A stretch of 64,000 bases of DNA, from assembly GCA_039881045.1 (NCBI GenBank), contig JAYWVB010000037.1, positions 1-64,000 of the forward strand, in the 5' to 3' direction. This DNA is from Chaetomium olivaceum. Taxonomy: Eukaryota; Ascomycota; Sordariomycetes; Sordariales; Chaetomiaceae. Shown here one piece after another: positions 32,596 through 44,059 of the stretch (the first letter of the stretch is position 1; each line of letters starts with the position of its first letter). Position numbers and translations under genes: made by a program. The notes beneath the pieces were generated by a model. The model saw only the letters and a program-made list of their open reading frames with translations, was not told the DNA's origin and ran no database searches.

Positions 32596-34419
32596 ATGTG
32601 GCTCATCGACGTCAACACCTTGAAGCTCTACGACTTCATGGGCTCTCAGCTGCTGCAGGTCGAGTATGCCATCCTGTCGCATACATGGGGGGAGGAAGAG
32701 GTCACGTTCCAAGACATGGAGCACCTGAACAAGACAGTTCGGTCCAAGAAGGGCTTCCCCAAGATCTTGCACGCCGCCAAGCGGGCGAAAGAGGACGGCT
32801 TGAACTGGGTGTGGGTTGACACTTGCTGCATCGACAAGAGAAGCAGCTCCGAGCTTTCCGAGGCCATCAATTCCATGTACATGTGGTATCACAGATCCAG
32901 CATCTGCTACGCCTATCTGGCCGACGTCGATAGCCAACCCCCGGTTGAGAACGATGCAACTATGTTCGTTCAGAGTCGGTGGTTCACACGGGGATGGACC
33001 TTGCAAGAACTGATCGCGCCGCGCCAAGTTACCTTTTACGCAAAGGACTGGGTACGCATCGGCGAGAAGCTGCTGACCCTCGCCCCGGCGAGCATCGTCC
33101 CAAACATGTTGTGGGGCGAAAAGGGAAAGAGTGCGCTCTGCAGGGCGAGCGGCATCCCCCGCGCCCTCCTCTTTGAAGGTCGACCAAAGGAACAATATAG
33201 CGTCGCCCAGCGCATGTCCTGGGCGTCCAAGAGAGCCTGTACCCGTGTTGAGGATACAGCATACTGTCTTCTGGGGCTGTTTGGTATCAATATGCCACTG
33301 CTCTACGGGGAAGAGGAAGGGGCTTTTGTCAGATTGCAAGAAGAAATCATCAAGGCTACGGACGACCATTCCATCTACGCGTGGACGATTCCTCAGGATG
33401 TCCTAAGAGGACCGGGCATCACAGAACCTCATCTCAGCTGGACGCCGCATCCGATACTCGCACCATCCCCGAGGTACTTTCTGAAGGGAGGGAACCTTGT
33501 TGTGACTCGAGGAGAAGAGGGAACGCTGTCCGGGCTCACCAAACACGGTTTGAGGATTCAGCTGGAGTTGGAGTCAAGCCCCCTTTCCATTCCCGCTTAT
33601 GCCTACCAAGGCCTCGGGGCAGCCCAGATGTTCTGGGCGCCACTGAATTGCCGCCTGCGATATCAGACCAGACCTTTGGGGCTTGTGCTCGTGCCAATCA
33701 AACCTCCACACTCCAGCAACGTTGGCCAGGTTCACTTTTACCGACTCGGAGCTACGGGCCACTTGGCCTCGCCCGTGGACGACGTGGGCGGCTGGGACAG
33801 TTTGGACAACATCGACAATGCCCTAGCTGGCAGCCCAACCACTGTATACATCAGACAGAAAATTGACTGGTCGGATCTCATGGCTACCAGGAGTGTCGCA
33901 ATTCTCCAGTTCAGGAAGGTTCAAGTCAAGATCCCAAGAGCGGTGGCACAAGCGAAATCGCACGATCTGGTTTTCATTCCGGGCCGGGAAATGGCTGCCA
34001 ACGGGCTTTCTAGCTTCACGGTGACTGTTGTGAGCCCGAAAACAGAACTGCATTGGTCTCGGACATTCGACAGCGTAGGCCTCACCTCCAACGACACCAC
34101 CCCCCATCTCTTTATGCTGCGCCGAGAGGGGCTGGAAGACGGGTTACTACTTGGAGTCCAGCAAACCTATCCCTTCGAAAAGAGGATAAATGTTGCGACG
34201 GCAGTGGTCAAGCTTGAAGCCGGGGGGAAATGGGGCAGGCTGAGGGACGTCGCCGACGGTTCTTCCTTCGAATACCACGAACACACCTCGTTTCCCAGTG
34301 TCCTCCCCGACGTGATGCTTGGGAGAATCGCCTTGCGGGTCATTTTAGACTGCGTTGAGCACAGCACCAGCAGTGTGAGCCGTCGCATATTCACTGTTTC
34401 GTTCAGCTTTGAGGATTGA
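32596..34419 (+). CDS. HET-domain protein (vegetative incompatibility type)
   Basis: A single exon of 607 residues. The HET domain opens with MWLIDVNTLKLYDF and YAILSHTWGEEEVTFQDM, continues with KRAKEDGLNWVWVDTCCIDK, INSMYMWYHRSSICYAYLADV and SRWFTRGWTLQELIAPRQVTFY, and ends near residue 240 with RVEDTAYCLLGLFGINMPLLYGE. This is the HET-E/HET-D/HET-R form of the domain. The remaining 350 residues have no NACHT or WD repeats and no domain I recognise. HET domains are TIR-like cell-death modules acting in heterokaryon incompatibility. Unlike neighbouring accessory genes the frame is intact, so the gene is probably functional. Confidence 0.92.
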   Translation: MWLIDVNTLKLYDFMGSQLLQVEYAILSHTWGEEEVTFQDMEHLNKTVRSKKGFPKILHAAKRAKEDGLNWVWVDTCCIDKRSSSELSEAINSMYMWYHRSSICYAYLADVDSQPPVENDATMFVQSRWFTRGWTLQELIAPRQVTFYAKDWVRIGEKLLTLAPASIVPNMLWGEKGKSALCRASGIPRALLFEGRPKEQYSVAQRMSWASKRACTRVEDTAYCLLGLFGINMPLLYGEEEGAFVRLQEEIIKATDDHSIYAWTIPQDVLRGPGITEPHLSWTPHPILAPSPRYFLKGGNLVVTRGEEGTLSGLTKHGLRIQLELESSPLSIPAYAYQGLGAAQMFWAPLNCRLRYQTRPLGLVLVPIKPPHSSNVGQVHFYRLGATGHLASPVDDVGGWDSLDNIDNALAGSPTTVYIRQKIDWSDLMATRSVAILQFRKVQVKIPRAVAQAKSHDLVFIPGREMAANGLSSFTVTVVSPKTELHWSRTFDSVGLTSNDTTPHLFMLRREGLEDGLLLGVQQTYPFEKRINVATAVVKLEAGGKWGRLRDVADGSSFEYHEHTSFPSVLPDVMLGRIALRVILDCVEHSTSSVSRRIFTVSFSFED

Positions 34420-36016
34420 AGAGGGCGGCCCGTAGGCTCACAATGTCAAAGTGTCGAAACGTCGAACTCGAAGTGTCGAACCGAACCTTGGTATCAAATT
34501 TGGCCACCCTGGCGAAGGGTGTGGCTGTTGTTGCAGTGGTGTGGTTTTGCAGCTAGCCAGCCAGCCGTGCGGAGTGAGTGAGAGAGGGATGGATCTCGGC
34601 GGCTGGTCTGGTCGCAAGTTACCTTGTGTGCTGGTTTGTGCCTATGAGCACCCTATTTGGACAGGGAGAAAGGGAAAAGGCAAGGATTGAAGTGGTTTGG
34701 TGCTTGAGTTGGAGGTAGCCAGCCAGTCAGCCATGTAGGGGTCTGAGCTGGGAATGAATGGAACCGTTGGGAGATGGTGTTTATGATGATCTTGACGGTT
34801 AGTTTCATATGTAACGATTCTCTTTTTTTTCGTTCATGTGTTTATGTGTGGTCGTGTCTCTTAGTGGCCGGCCGGGCTTTTGGGCGGGAGGGGATTCGGG
34901 ATGGGGTCGGGATGGTTACCCCTTTCGAGAGCAGGTACTTATACTTTGTGGCTCGAGAGGCAAGATACTGTTTGCCTATTTTGGGTACCTTACCTGATTC
35001 GGGGGGGGCCGGGGGGGGGGGGTGGAATCTAGGGTGGGATGGGATGGGATATGTGGTGGGTTTTGATCTCGTAGTTTAGTCCGTAAGTCTTACATAATTA
35101 TCTAGGTACCGAGGTACCCTAGGTTAGTTTTTTTAAGACCGGCAAGGATGCGGTAAGTAAGTTGGAATGTTTTGTCAAGTTAATGAGTAATAAGGGTTAA
35201 AGAAGAATAAAAGCGCAAATGTTTTCAAGAGATGTGATAACGTGTAAGTCGGACAGGGTACGTATGATATTTTGATGGTATCTAAGGACAATAGAAGTAA
35301 CCAGAAATATTGCTATCTGAGTGAAAGAAAAGGAAAGGAGTTGAGGTTGTTGGATGAATGTCCATCTCATCCCAGGGCCCGTTATCACGCCGAGTGAACT
35401 GGACATAATATACCGGCACATGGTATGACATAGTACATAGTATGCTAGCACTTAGAATATACTAGTACATGGTGTACTAGCCTAAGATATACTGCTGTTG
35501 AGTTTGCATAAATATTTTTAACCGGAAAAAGATTCTGGTCCATCGCCAAATACTACCTTCGATCACAGCGAGTACCGGAGTCGAAGGTGCTACAACCTCG
35601 ATTGCCACATCCGGATGTAGAAGAAAGACTTGACTTGAAAAGACGGAGGAGCAGCAAGACAAGGAATTCAGACTGGCGCACATCTTCCACAAACGACCTG
35701 CTGCAGTCTGACATGTGGTCCCAGTTTTTGGCCACCTGTGTCCCAAAAATAGGACCTCACGAAAAGTTACCATTTGAACTGCAGACTACTGCCTACTCGT
35801 ATAAACCATGGTTGGCAATTTCTCTGATCATTTCCTGAGCAGCGCCTGAGTAACGCCCGAGCAAGGTGGCTAGTGGTGGTGCGGATGACGGGGGTTGGTG
35901 AGGGCAACTTTAGGGTAAAACAACACGTTGTTTCGAGCCTGTCGGCATCCTATCAAACCAAATAATAGTCTGGACAGTATCTAAACTGCCATTTACCTCA
36001 CAGCAACAGAAGATGC
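34420..36016. other. Intergenic region with simple repeats
   Basis: No gene. Includes a G8-CC-G12 tract at 35001-35022, TGGGA/TGGGAT repeats at 35034-35050, and a T/A-rich stretch at 35400-35490 with repeated TAGTACATGGT-like words that looks mutationally degraded. Confidence 0.6.
35001..35050. repeat. G-tract and TGGGAT simple repeat
   Basis: Eight G, CC, twelve G, then a short TGGGAT repeat. The G-runs on one strand could form a G-quadruplex; their length should be treated as uncertain. Confidence 0.8.
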
Positions 36017-36832
36017 CTACTGAAGCCACTGCTTGAACCACGCAACCAACGCATTATGGCCCCTGACCATAGCAGCCCTCTCCCCCTTGATATTTCCATT
36101 GCCCCTCTGCAGACACCCGTGCGCAACGCCCGGGAAATGCTGGTAATCAAACGGCACGCCCCTCTTCTGCAGCGACGTGAACGCCAACAGCTTCATCTCC
36201 GCCGTGAACATCTCATCCACCTCCGGCGCCAGAAACTGCGTCGGCACCTCCAGCGCCTCGATATCCCCCTCTACTATCAAGCTCGGATGTCCCACCGCCG
36301 CACAATCCACCAGCCCCCTCCCTCCAAACTCCCCCTTGAACTCCCCACTCCCCAACCGCATCACCGCCCACCCGCCATAACAATACCCCACGACCCCCAA
36401 CTTCCCATACTTGGCCCTCAGCGCCCTGGCGTAGGCAAACACCTCCGGATCGCGCACGGAGCGCGCCTGGCGGGCCATGATGCCCGGCATGTCCAGCTCG
36501 TGGAAGCGGCCGGCGAGCGCGGTCTCAAAGTCGATGACCTCGCCGCCGAGGAAGTCGGGCAGATAGACGGTCGCGCCGGTGGCGGCGGCCAGGGCGTCGG
36601 CGGCGAGGCGCGCGTTGGGGAACGTCCAGCCGAGGAGGTCGTGGATGAAGAGGATGGCGGGTTGGTTGCTGGTGTCTGCGGTGGTGGTGTCTGTGGCGGT
36701 GGAGGGGGGGTAGGCGATGTAGGTTGGGTTGGGCACGCCGTCGAGCGTTGTTTCGGTGCCGGTTGGCGTGCCTTCCCAGAGGGAGGCCTGCAGACAGCAG
36801 GTTGAGAGGGGTTTGGGCGTGGTGGTGGCCAT
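36017..36832 (-). CDS. Dienelactone hydrolase family protein
   Basis: A single exon of 271 residues starting at the ATG at 36832; the frame continues upstream, but through Asn-rich leader-like sequence. An alpha/beta-hydrolase with the DLH pattern: AILFIHDLLGWTFPNARLAAD (oxyanion region), VYLPDFLGGE, GVVGYCYGGWAVMRLG with the nucleophile Cys in GYCYGG, a FLAPEVDEMFT acidic segment and GVAHGC with the catalytic His. DLH proteins hydrolyse dienelactones in aromatic catabolism, but most fungal members have unknown substrates. No signal peptide, so probably cytosolic. Confidence 0.88.
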   Translation of the reverse strand: MATTTPKPLSTCCLQASLWEGTPTGTETTLDGVPNPTYIAYPPSTATDTTTADTSNQPAILFIHDLLGWTFPNARLAADALAAATGATVYLPDFLGGEVIDFETALAGRFHELDMPGIMARQARSVRDPEVFAYARALRAKYGKLGVVGYCYGGWAVMRLGSGEFKGEFGGRGLVDCAAVGHPSLIVEGDIEALEVPTQFLAPEVDEMFTAEMKLLAFTSLQKRGVPFDYQHFPGVAHGCLQRGNGNIKGERAAMVRGHNALVAWFKQWLQ

Positions 36833-39197
36833 GTTGGAGTTGTTGTTTGGGTTGCTGTTGTTGTTGCGACCTGAAGAGATGAGCTCTGGTGTATGTTCTG
36901 AGGACGAGATCGGTTTGTGTGACGTGGGAAAGCAATTTATAGCATACCGCCGGATGCACCCTCGTCCCAAATTGTACCGTTATCCAACACCCCCTGTCCA
37001 ATGGCTGTCGCTGACTATAATCTGACTGGTGATTCCCGGAGTTAAGCGGCTTGCTATCCTCCGCTCTGTCCGAGACTCATGGCTGGGATAGCGTCGCTGA
37101 ATGGTGACTAGCATGGCGTGCCCCAGAAGGTCACATTTCTCTCGGATTTCGCGTGTTCAAGAGCAACCGACGATCTCGGATGGGTAACCTCGAGGAGCTT
37201 TGCCAGCAGGACGGAGAAATGCTATGTCCTGCCCGAGTCTTTCCCAATGTAACCAAGTTCTACAGTGAGCAGTGACTCGGAACCGCCTCTTCGCAACATT
37301 TTTGAATATTTCGGACCAGGGGTGAAATCGGCTTCGGCTTCTTCCCCATGACGCCGCTCATGCGACGTGCACAGTGAAAAAGAGAGGTTTGTTTGACAGC
37401 AAAAATTACGGCCGGAACGGCCCCGAAGGACAACTCATGACGGTTAGCACCACGATGTGCAATGCAGGCTCTCCGTCATATGGCAGGGTTTTCTTGATCT
37501 CCCCGCAATCAACCAAGGTAAGTATGAAGAAGAAAAAGAGAAAAGGACAAGTTTTGGCGATCTGGCCGAGATTTATACCCAAGCTTTAGCGGTCCGTGCA
37601 CGTCTGCAATTCTTAAATTGCAGTTGCTTGCACGTGAATGCCACAACGCGTGGATCCCTCTGCCACTTCGCAATTTTCCATTCCAAGTTGTTGAACACAA
37701 TCGGAAGGAATGCTTCAGAGCCAGAGTAGGGTGCGATGAGCCGTGGTCATGGCTCGCTTAATATCCAAACTCCGACTCAGGTCACCACTGCGCAATGCAG
37801 AATTCTTGCGGGAGAGCACTGTTAAAACTGCCAACACAACAAGCCCGCTGCCTTGTCCAGCAGGCAGCACAGCGTGATTTCTGCACCTGCCTGACCGCCC
37901 ACCAACGCTGTGATACAACCTGACACCTAGAACCCCAAAGTATTCCATCTGATACAACTACGAAAACAGACGCCATGGAGTCAACTGTACGGGCTGAGCT
38001 CGACTTCACAAGACCCCCAGTCCAAGCAGAAAAAGAGCCTGACCCCTCTCTTCGCACCATCACAGAGGGAGTACTGGACACCGTCGCCATAGATGCCCAA
38101 GTTCCAGACGTCCGAGTTAGGACAGAGGAACGTTTTGCCGACCTTGACCTCTCTACAATCTTTCATGTCGTCCTACAGTTAGAGACTCAGCCTAGCATGA
38201 AATGCATACTAGTGTCTTGACTCTTAGCAGAGTGTCAATCACAAAGCAGCAGGGTATTTTCCGTCATGTCGGTTACCAGTACAACTGGAATTTCCCGGGG
38301 CCTTTCTGGCAGTTCCTTGGGAAGATAGCTGCAAAGGCTCTATTCAACGATGATATCCGCTGGAGCTCGACGTGCTCAACTACTTCCCACTGGGCAGGCG
38401 AGACTTCGTCGGTTATACAACACCCGTGTGGACAGCGGCAGTCAAAGTGAGGGAGGCAGACGGTCTCACAGAGCAGCTGCCACTCAACGTCATTGAAAAC
38501 CAGTTTCAAGAAGCCAGTGCCGGCACAGCCCTGCAGATGTCATGGGCCCCTGCCAGGAGCCGCATTCATATCCAAATCCAGCGATGTAGGCTGAAGCTAT
38601 TGCATATATATTGGCAATGCTGACTCACAGATACGATACAAGGAATGAAGATTCGGCTTGCGAAATAGACAAGCCCGAGCTCTCCGACTGAAGGTATCGT
38701 GAGCTCATGAACGGCCTACGCATATCAGACACATCATCACGATTATGGGTAAATATCTCATATTTGCCTCCCTGCGGCGAGCTGAGTTTTTCAAGCAGAC
38801 GGGGAAGCTCTGTGTATGGGCACATACCGCCGCAAGCGTCCAGCTCAGGGTTCAAAAATCAACACCAAAACTGGCCTTGTGTAACCGATAACTCTCTTCT
38901 CACCCATCCAAAATTTATCACAGTTTTATTTGCAATATCCAGACGGCCGAAAGGGCGGTGACAACAGCAAATTCTGTGCAGAACGCGTAAATTTACAGAC
39001 TAAACCTAATCAACGTCAGACCTACACCCTCCATCCGCGGGCAACAAATCTCCCGCATGCTGTCATTCGCCATTGCTGCAAGCCACAATCTCACCGTTTT
39101 ACCAAGCTCTTACTCACCACCGAAACCTCAAGGTTCTCACACCAGCCATTCCCCCAAATGGTAGCCTCATCTCACGCAAAACCGCCCACACCGCCGC
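36833..39197. other. Intergenic region with a possible coding remnant
   Basis: Mostly no support for genes. Between 37975 and 38600 several frames look partly coding: an ATG frame at 37975 with ELDFTRPP and PDPSLRTITEGVLD, then FPGPFWQFLGKIAAKALF in another frame, then LNYFPLGRRDFVGYTTPVW in a third. I do not recognise the family. It may be a degraded gene or a frameshifted one. Confidence 0.4.
37975..38600 (+). pseudogene. Possible degraded coding region, family unknown
   Basis: Three partly coding-like frames in tandem on one strand, each 60-80 codons long, without good splice sites linking them. Composition and codon use resemble genes more than the surrounding spacer does. No domain is named because none is recognised. 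Confidence 0.25.
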
Positions 39198-39852
39198 CTA
39201 CACCGGTGCCCAGGTCAACCACACGTACTTTCCCTGCTCACTGTACGACACGAAATGCACATCCGTCTCCGTCCCCGCCGCAGGGGGGCCGCCCACCCCG
39301 AAGCTGGCCATCAGCCCGTACTGTCCATACCGCAGACAGTCCTTGCCCGGGATCGAGTTGGGCCACGGCCAGATCTGTGAGTGTGTTCCCATACAGGATT
39401 AGCATATTCTCCCCACCAAGAGAGCGGCACTCAACCACCCAACCAACTGGAAAACCCTAAAAGAAAGAAAGAAACGAAAGAAAACCGGGGAAGACACGCA
39501 CCCCGAACTCAACCGCCACCGCGCCCTGCTCGCACGTAAACTGCGCCCCATAGATCCGACACGGCCCCGCGGCCGACGCGAGCGTGAAAGTGCGCACGCT
39601 GCTGGTGGTGAGCGCGGTGCCCGTGAAGACGCCGCACAGGGACTCGTCGGTCGTCCACAGGCCCGCGGCCGTCAGGCAGCCCAGGTCCGCGTAGTCGCCC
39701 TGGTTCCAGAGCGTGCGGATCTGCCCGCGCCCGGTGAAGCTTGCTGCTGGCTGCTGCGGAGCGTGGGGCTGGCGGGGGGTTGGGGCGGTGGGGAGGGCGG
39801 TTGTGAGGGTGGCTAGTAAGGGGAGGAGGAGGAGGGGTGGTGGGAGGCGCAT
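39198..39852 (-). CDS. Small secreted protein resembling the RNase T2-like C-terminal domain
   Basis: Exons in reading order: 39852-39502 and 39374-39198, 175 residues. Starts with a strong signal peptide (MRLPPPLLLLPLLATLTTA) and a short Pro-rich linker. The domain has GRGQIRTLW, GDYADLGCLTAAGLWTTDE, SLCGVFTG, CRIYGAQFTC and, after the intron, DCLRYGQYGLMASF and a C-terminal WLTWAPV. The paired cysteines and the GCL ... G-x-W-x-T-x-x-x-LC pattern resemble the small beta domain that follows RNase T2 in some fungi. No RNase catalytic domain is present, so it is a stand-alone copy and its function is unknown. The GT-AG intron (127 bp) restores frame exactly. Confidence 0.65.
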
Positions 39853-41419
39853 GGTGGGTGGTTCCGTCGGGTGAGGGGAGGGAGAAGTGAGTGAGGGTTT
39901 GGTTGAGTGTCTTGAGATGTTGTTGGTCTTGTTGGAGGAAGATGGAAGGAGGAGGGAGGTCCAGGATGGTGCAAGATATATGAGTTTTGATAATGTGGTG
40001 ATAACCAAGACTGGTCCATATGCACGTAATACCGGAGGACCCCCAGGCCACGCGTAATATGGCCAAAGTGTATCGATGGTGTGTGCCATACTACCGCAGC
40101 ATAAGACCGTTGCATTTCGTGTGCCCACCGAGCGCGATTTCTAGAGCATCGCAGAGTACCAAGCGATTTCGTGGCTGCGGAAGCGTTACCCCTTTTGCTC
40201 GAAAACCGACTAATTCGGCGGCCAAGAGCGTGAGCTTACACTCCGTGAAAAAGTCATATTCCGCTGACAAACAAGGAGGGTTGCAGTTACAGAATGAGGA
40301 CGGAAGCAGCAGATGATTGTTCAAGAGGTAATACCGTTACTTGGCTACTCTCTAGTTTCAACGTAAGGGGAAGCCCTCGAAAATGTAGCTTCCATAGTGC
40401 CCAGATACCGACACAGGTAGAGAACATCGGGGAACCCGCTATAAAGGCTTTGGGGAGAGCTTGGTCTACTTGTCATGGATCAGGTCACCACGGGACCAGC
40501 ATCCTTAGGTTTTACCGCCCATACAGATTTGTAAGCCCAAATTACTTCCACGTCCACCCGATGTCAAATTGCTGCCCAGGTTCTGGTTCCCGATAAAGAA
40601 TGGATATATACCAAGATAAGTACTGTACATTTCTATGTTTAACGTAGAAGAGGGTTGGTTATAGATGATTCTTGATCTTGTTACTAAGCCCGCCCCCTGG
40701 TTCGGCACACCCTGTCAGGTTCAAGCTGTACGGAACGGATAAGGGCTGTGCAGATAAATTCCACTATGTTACAGGGTAGCTAAGAGTGAACCAAGGTGAC
40801 GGAGAACTTGTAGCTTAGATTAACATCTATGAATCGAGAAAGATATCAGGTTGATGACCGAGGGCACCTCAGAGAGAAAATGAACGCGGTAGTGTTTTCT
40901 TGTTTGATAACTACGATGCTACTACTTTATGATCGGTGTTTCTGGTTAGATATTTACCTAGGAATGCCTAGAGCAACCCTTGGGCCCGTCCTGTGTCGAG
41001 TCACCAGCATCAGCGTGGCTTTACGGTGTGGCTTTTGGTTGCTGATCGTGATGTCCAGCTGGCTTTTGTGGCGTCTTGTGAAACCGGTGAACCCATCCGA
41101 GCCGTGTCGGGTAAGTCAGGGTCGAGGCCGGGATTATCAGGACAATCAAGCTGACCAACTGATCGTGATGTCCAGCTGCCTTTCGCGGCGTCTTGGTGAA
41201 ACCGGTGAACCTATCTAAGCCGCGTCGGGTAATTCAGGGTCCAGGTCGGAATCATCAGGACAACCAAGCTGACCAGCCTTCTCTGGGTAACTCTTAAAGG
41301 AATGTCCGCAGCCCGCACTTAACAAAAAGTCTCATCACAGAGATCGAGATTTACGCCCACGCTTCGACAAGCTCGGATTCCCCCCCAAAGGCATCCGGAA
41401 TAGCAAGACAGCTAGCAAT
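39853..41419. other. Intergenic region with 117-bp imperfect tandem repeat
   Basis: No gene seen. Holds the tandem repeat at 41043-41276 just upstream of the small membrane protein gene. Confidence 0.55.
41043..41276. repeat. 117-bp imperfect tandem repeat with transition differences
   Basis: Copies at 41043-41159 and 41160-41276 share TGATCGTGATGTCCAGCTG at their starts. Most differences between them are C/T or G/A, as expected from repeat-induced point mutation or deamination. Confidence 0.8.
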
Positions 41420-41939
41420 ATGTCGACTCCGCAGAGACTCCAAACGGTCCGCCGCTTGCAGACAGCCATGGCAACGGCGTATGCCGGCCTGGGGGCTTGG
41501 TAAGGATCCTGCTCGTTCAGCTTTAGTCCGTCCGCCAACTTCATACTAACTCGGATTCAACGAATGTAGGTGTCTGGTCCACCCTTATTCGGCCATTGCG
41601 CTCGGTCTCACACCCAAATACGTTGCCATGTCGAATGCTACGACCCATCTCTTTACGCGATGCTTTGGTGCCCAAGCCATGACATGCGCTCTGGTGTTGG
41701 GCACTTCCGACATGACTCCCTTCAGCTTTACCGCCTTCGGTCTAGCCATGGTGCCCTACCTTTGGTGGAATTTCTGGTTTGGTTTCGGTCCGGCGAAGGG
41801 GATGATCACCAAGTGGATGTGGTTGGATTTTGCAGGAAATGTCTTTTTCATGGGTGGGTCGCTTTGGTGTGCGGGGGTGTTGAGGGAGGCGGCCGGTGAA
41901 AAGAGTGAGGATGAGGGGGAGAAACTGCGGAAAGATTGA
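41420..41939 (+). CDS. Small multi-pass membrane protein, conserved hypothetical
   Basis: Exons: 41420-41499 and 41570-41939, 149 residues. The intron (GTAAGG ... TACTAAC ... GTAG) splits the Trp codon in GAW-CLVHPYSAIALG. Three or four hydrophobic segments are visible (about residues 15-40, 55-75, 80-100, 108-130), with a charged lysine-rich C-terminal tail. GLTPKY, TRCFGAQAM, SFTAFGLAMVPYLWWNFWFG and MWLDFAGNVFFMGGSLWC look constrained. No named family is recognised; location in an internal membrane is inferred. Confidence 0.7.
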
Positions 41940-42679
41940 GTTCAGTGAGGTGTTTGTTGGTTGGCGCATATTTTGCAGTTGTGACTGATATGGTAGGATG
42001 GGAAGGTAAGGTGTTGGCTATTCTCGACTCAATTTCAATTCCAGGTTGTTTCTCCTTGGATCCTTTCCCATCCCTTCGTGACGACCAGAGCCGGTGGCGC
42101 TGAAACCCCACCAAAGCCACCGCCGCGGAGAGCGCGGGGAAGGTGGAAGGTTTGGAGAAGAAAACCGTGGGAAATTCCCAACTCAGCTCCACATTCTCCT
42201 CGCCCCGCGTGCCCCGCACCAACAGCTCAGACGACGAATCTGAAAAGTCCATTTCCCCAGGTTCTCGTCTTGTACGACGGGTTGGAGCCGATGGCTTCTT
42301 GTCTCTCCGCCCCTGTGACCGCTCTTTCTCAGGACCACCACCATGGTTCGATCACATTATAACAAGCCTCGCCGCGATCGGCGCTCTCCGGGGGGTTGGC
42401 GCACTCCGTCGCTATTCTCGCAGCTTATCGCGGCAGACACAGCGGGGCTCGCTCTTTTCGCATTGCGACACTCCCTTTCCCCCTGCCCCGCGTCGCATTG
42501 ACATTTCCCAGCCCGCGATAGCAACAAACACAATTACAAGCCATCCCTCCTTCTCTTGAGACAACCTTACGAGTTTCCTCGCACAAGCATCGACAAGACC
42601 GAGTTACGAGACACATCACTTCCTGACCCCCGACTCCACCCACTCCTCCGACCAGATCTTGCTGCCCTAAGCCGTGGCA
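41940..42679. other. Intergenic region upstream of the dehydrogenase gene
   Basis: Promoter and 5' leader of the dehydrogenase; no separate gene. Confidence 0.5.
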
Positions 42680-44059
42680 ATGGCCGAGCCAGTAAACACG
42701 CCGATGCCCGCGAGCACCCCCGTGCCGGCATCGACACCGCGCTCGACGTCCCCTGCGCCGCCCCTTCCGCACCTATCGCCGAACGCGACCATGTCTGCTA
42801 TAACTAGGATGTTCCCACCGGCTACCACCGGAAGGGCCATTCCGAAGCGGCCCGTGGTCCTTCATATCGGTGATCCTATCAAATACAACCCGGGCACGTA
42901 CGCGGAGTTCAGCGCCGAGTTTGAAGTGATCCGCCCCAGAGCGGCCGAGCGTGAGCGCGCCGAGTTTATACGCGCCTTGAAAGACCGACGCTGGGGAGAC
43001 TTCAGCGCCATCTTCCGGCCGTTCTGGGGAACCGGTGGCGAGATGGGCCGGTGGGATGCTGAGCTTATCAGCTTACTGCCAGACACGGTGAAGGTTTTTG
43101 CCAGTGCCGGCGCAGGCTTCGACTGGGTTGATACCGAGCTGTTGGGAGAGAAGGGTAGGTGATCTTCCCCAGCTTTAGCTTACCACAAGCCATAAGCGCA
43201 CACCTGCTAACGCGGAAAAAAAGGGATCATCTATTGCAACTCGGGCCTCGCCGCCGCTGAAGCAGTCGCCGACTTCGCCGTGGCCATGATCATCTCCACC
43301 TTCCGGCACCTCCCCTGGTGCATGACCGCCGCGACCTTCCCCCCTCCCACCCCGCTGTCCACCGACCCAGCCCACACCGAAGCACGCGCGCGAGAAGCCT
43401 TCCAGACCTGCCACGCGCGCGCCACCGCCGCCAGCCACAACCCGCGCGGTCACGTCCTCGGCCTGATCGGCTTCGGCAACATCGGCCAGCAAATCGCCGC
43501 CAAGCTGGGCAACCCGGCCTTCGGCATGCGCATCGCCTACCACGACGTCGTCCGCAAACCCTCCGCCCTCGAAACCTCCCTCCACGCCACCTTCCACCCG
43601 ACCCTCGCCTCTCTGCTCCAAGCCTCCGACTGCGTCGTGCTCGCCACCCCCGCCTCGCCCGACGGCCGCCCGCTCATCACTGCCTCCACGCTCGCCCAGT
43701 TCCGGCCCGGCGCGCGCTTCGTCAACGTCGCGCGCGGCTCGCTCGTCGACGAGGCCGCCCTCGCCGACGCCCTCGAGTCGGGCCACCTGGCGGCTGCCGC
43801 GCTGGACGTGCACGCCGACGAGCCGCGCGTGCATCCGCGCCTGGTGCGTCTGGCTACCAGCTTGCCGGTGTTTGGTGGGGAGGAAGCGAGTGAGCCGACG
43901 GTGCTGGGGGCGGGGAGGGTGATGCTGACGTGCCATAATGCGGGCGGGACGGTGGAGACGCATGTGGGGTTTGAGGAGCTGAGTATGAGGAATATTTTGG
44001 CGGTGGTGAGGGGCGGGGAGGCGGTGACGGCAGTGAATTTGGGGAGCTTGAAACGCTGA
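42680..44059 (+). CDS. D-isomer-specific 2-hydroxyacid dehydrogenase
   Basis: Exons: 42680-43154 and 43224-44059, 436 residues. The ATG at 42680 is used; a later ATG (MSAITRMF) would remove a Pro/Thr-rich leader that could be organellar or simply disordered. Catalytic domain: VKVFASAGAGFDWVD and YCNSGLAAAEAVADFAVAM. NAD-binding fold: GHVLGLIGFGNIGQQIA with GxGxxG. Active-site Arg in FVNVARGSLVDEAALADAL, Glu in HADEPRV, and His in VMLTCHNAGG. Reduces 2-keto acids or oxidises D-2-hydroxy acids such as glyoxylate/hydroxypyruvate; the exact substrate is not predictable. The coding strand changes from C-rich to G-rich in its last 200 bp. Confidence 0.92.

Noticed and set aside
43175..43963. 262-codon open frame antisense to the dehydrogenase
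   Set aside because: It is a GC-rich shadow with Arg/Gly/Ala composition. The sense strand carries GxGxxG, ARG and HNAG motifs and a proper intron.
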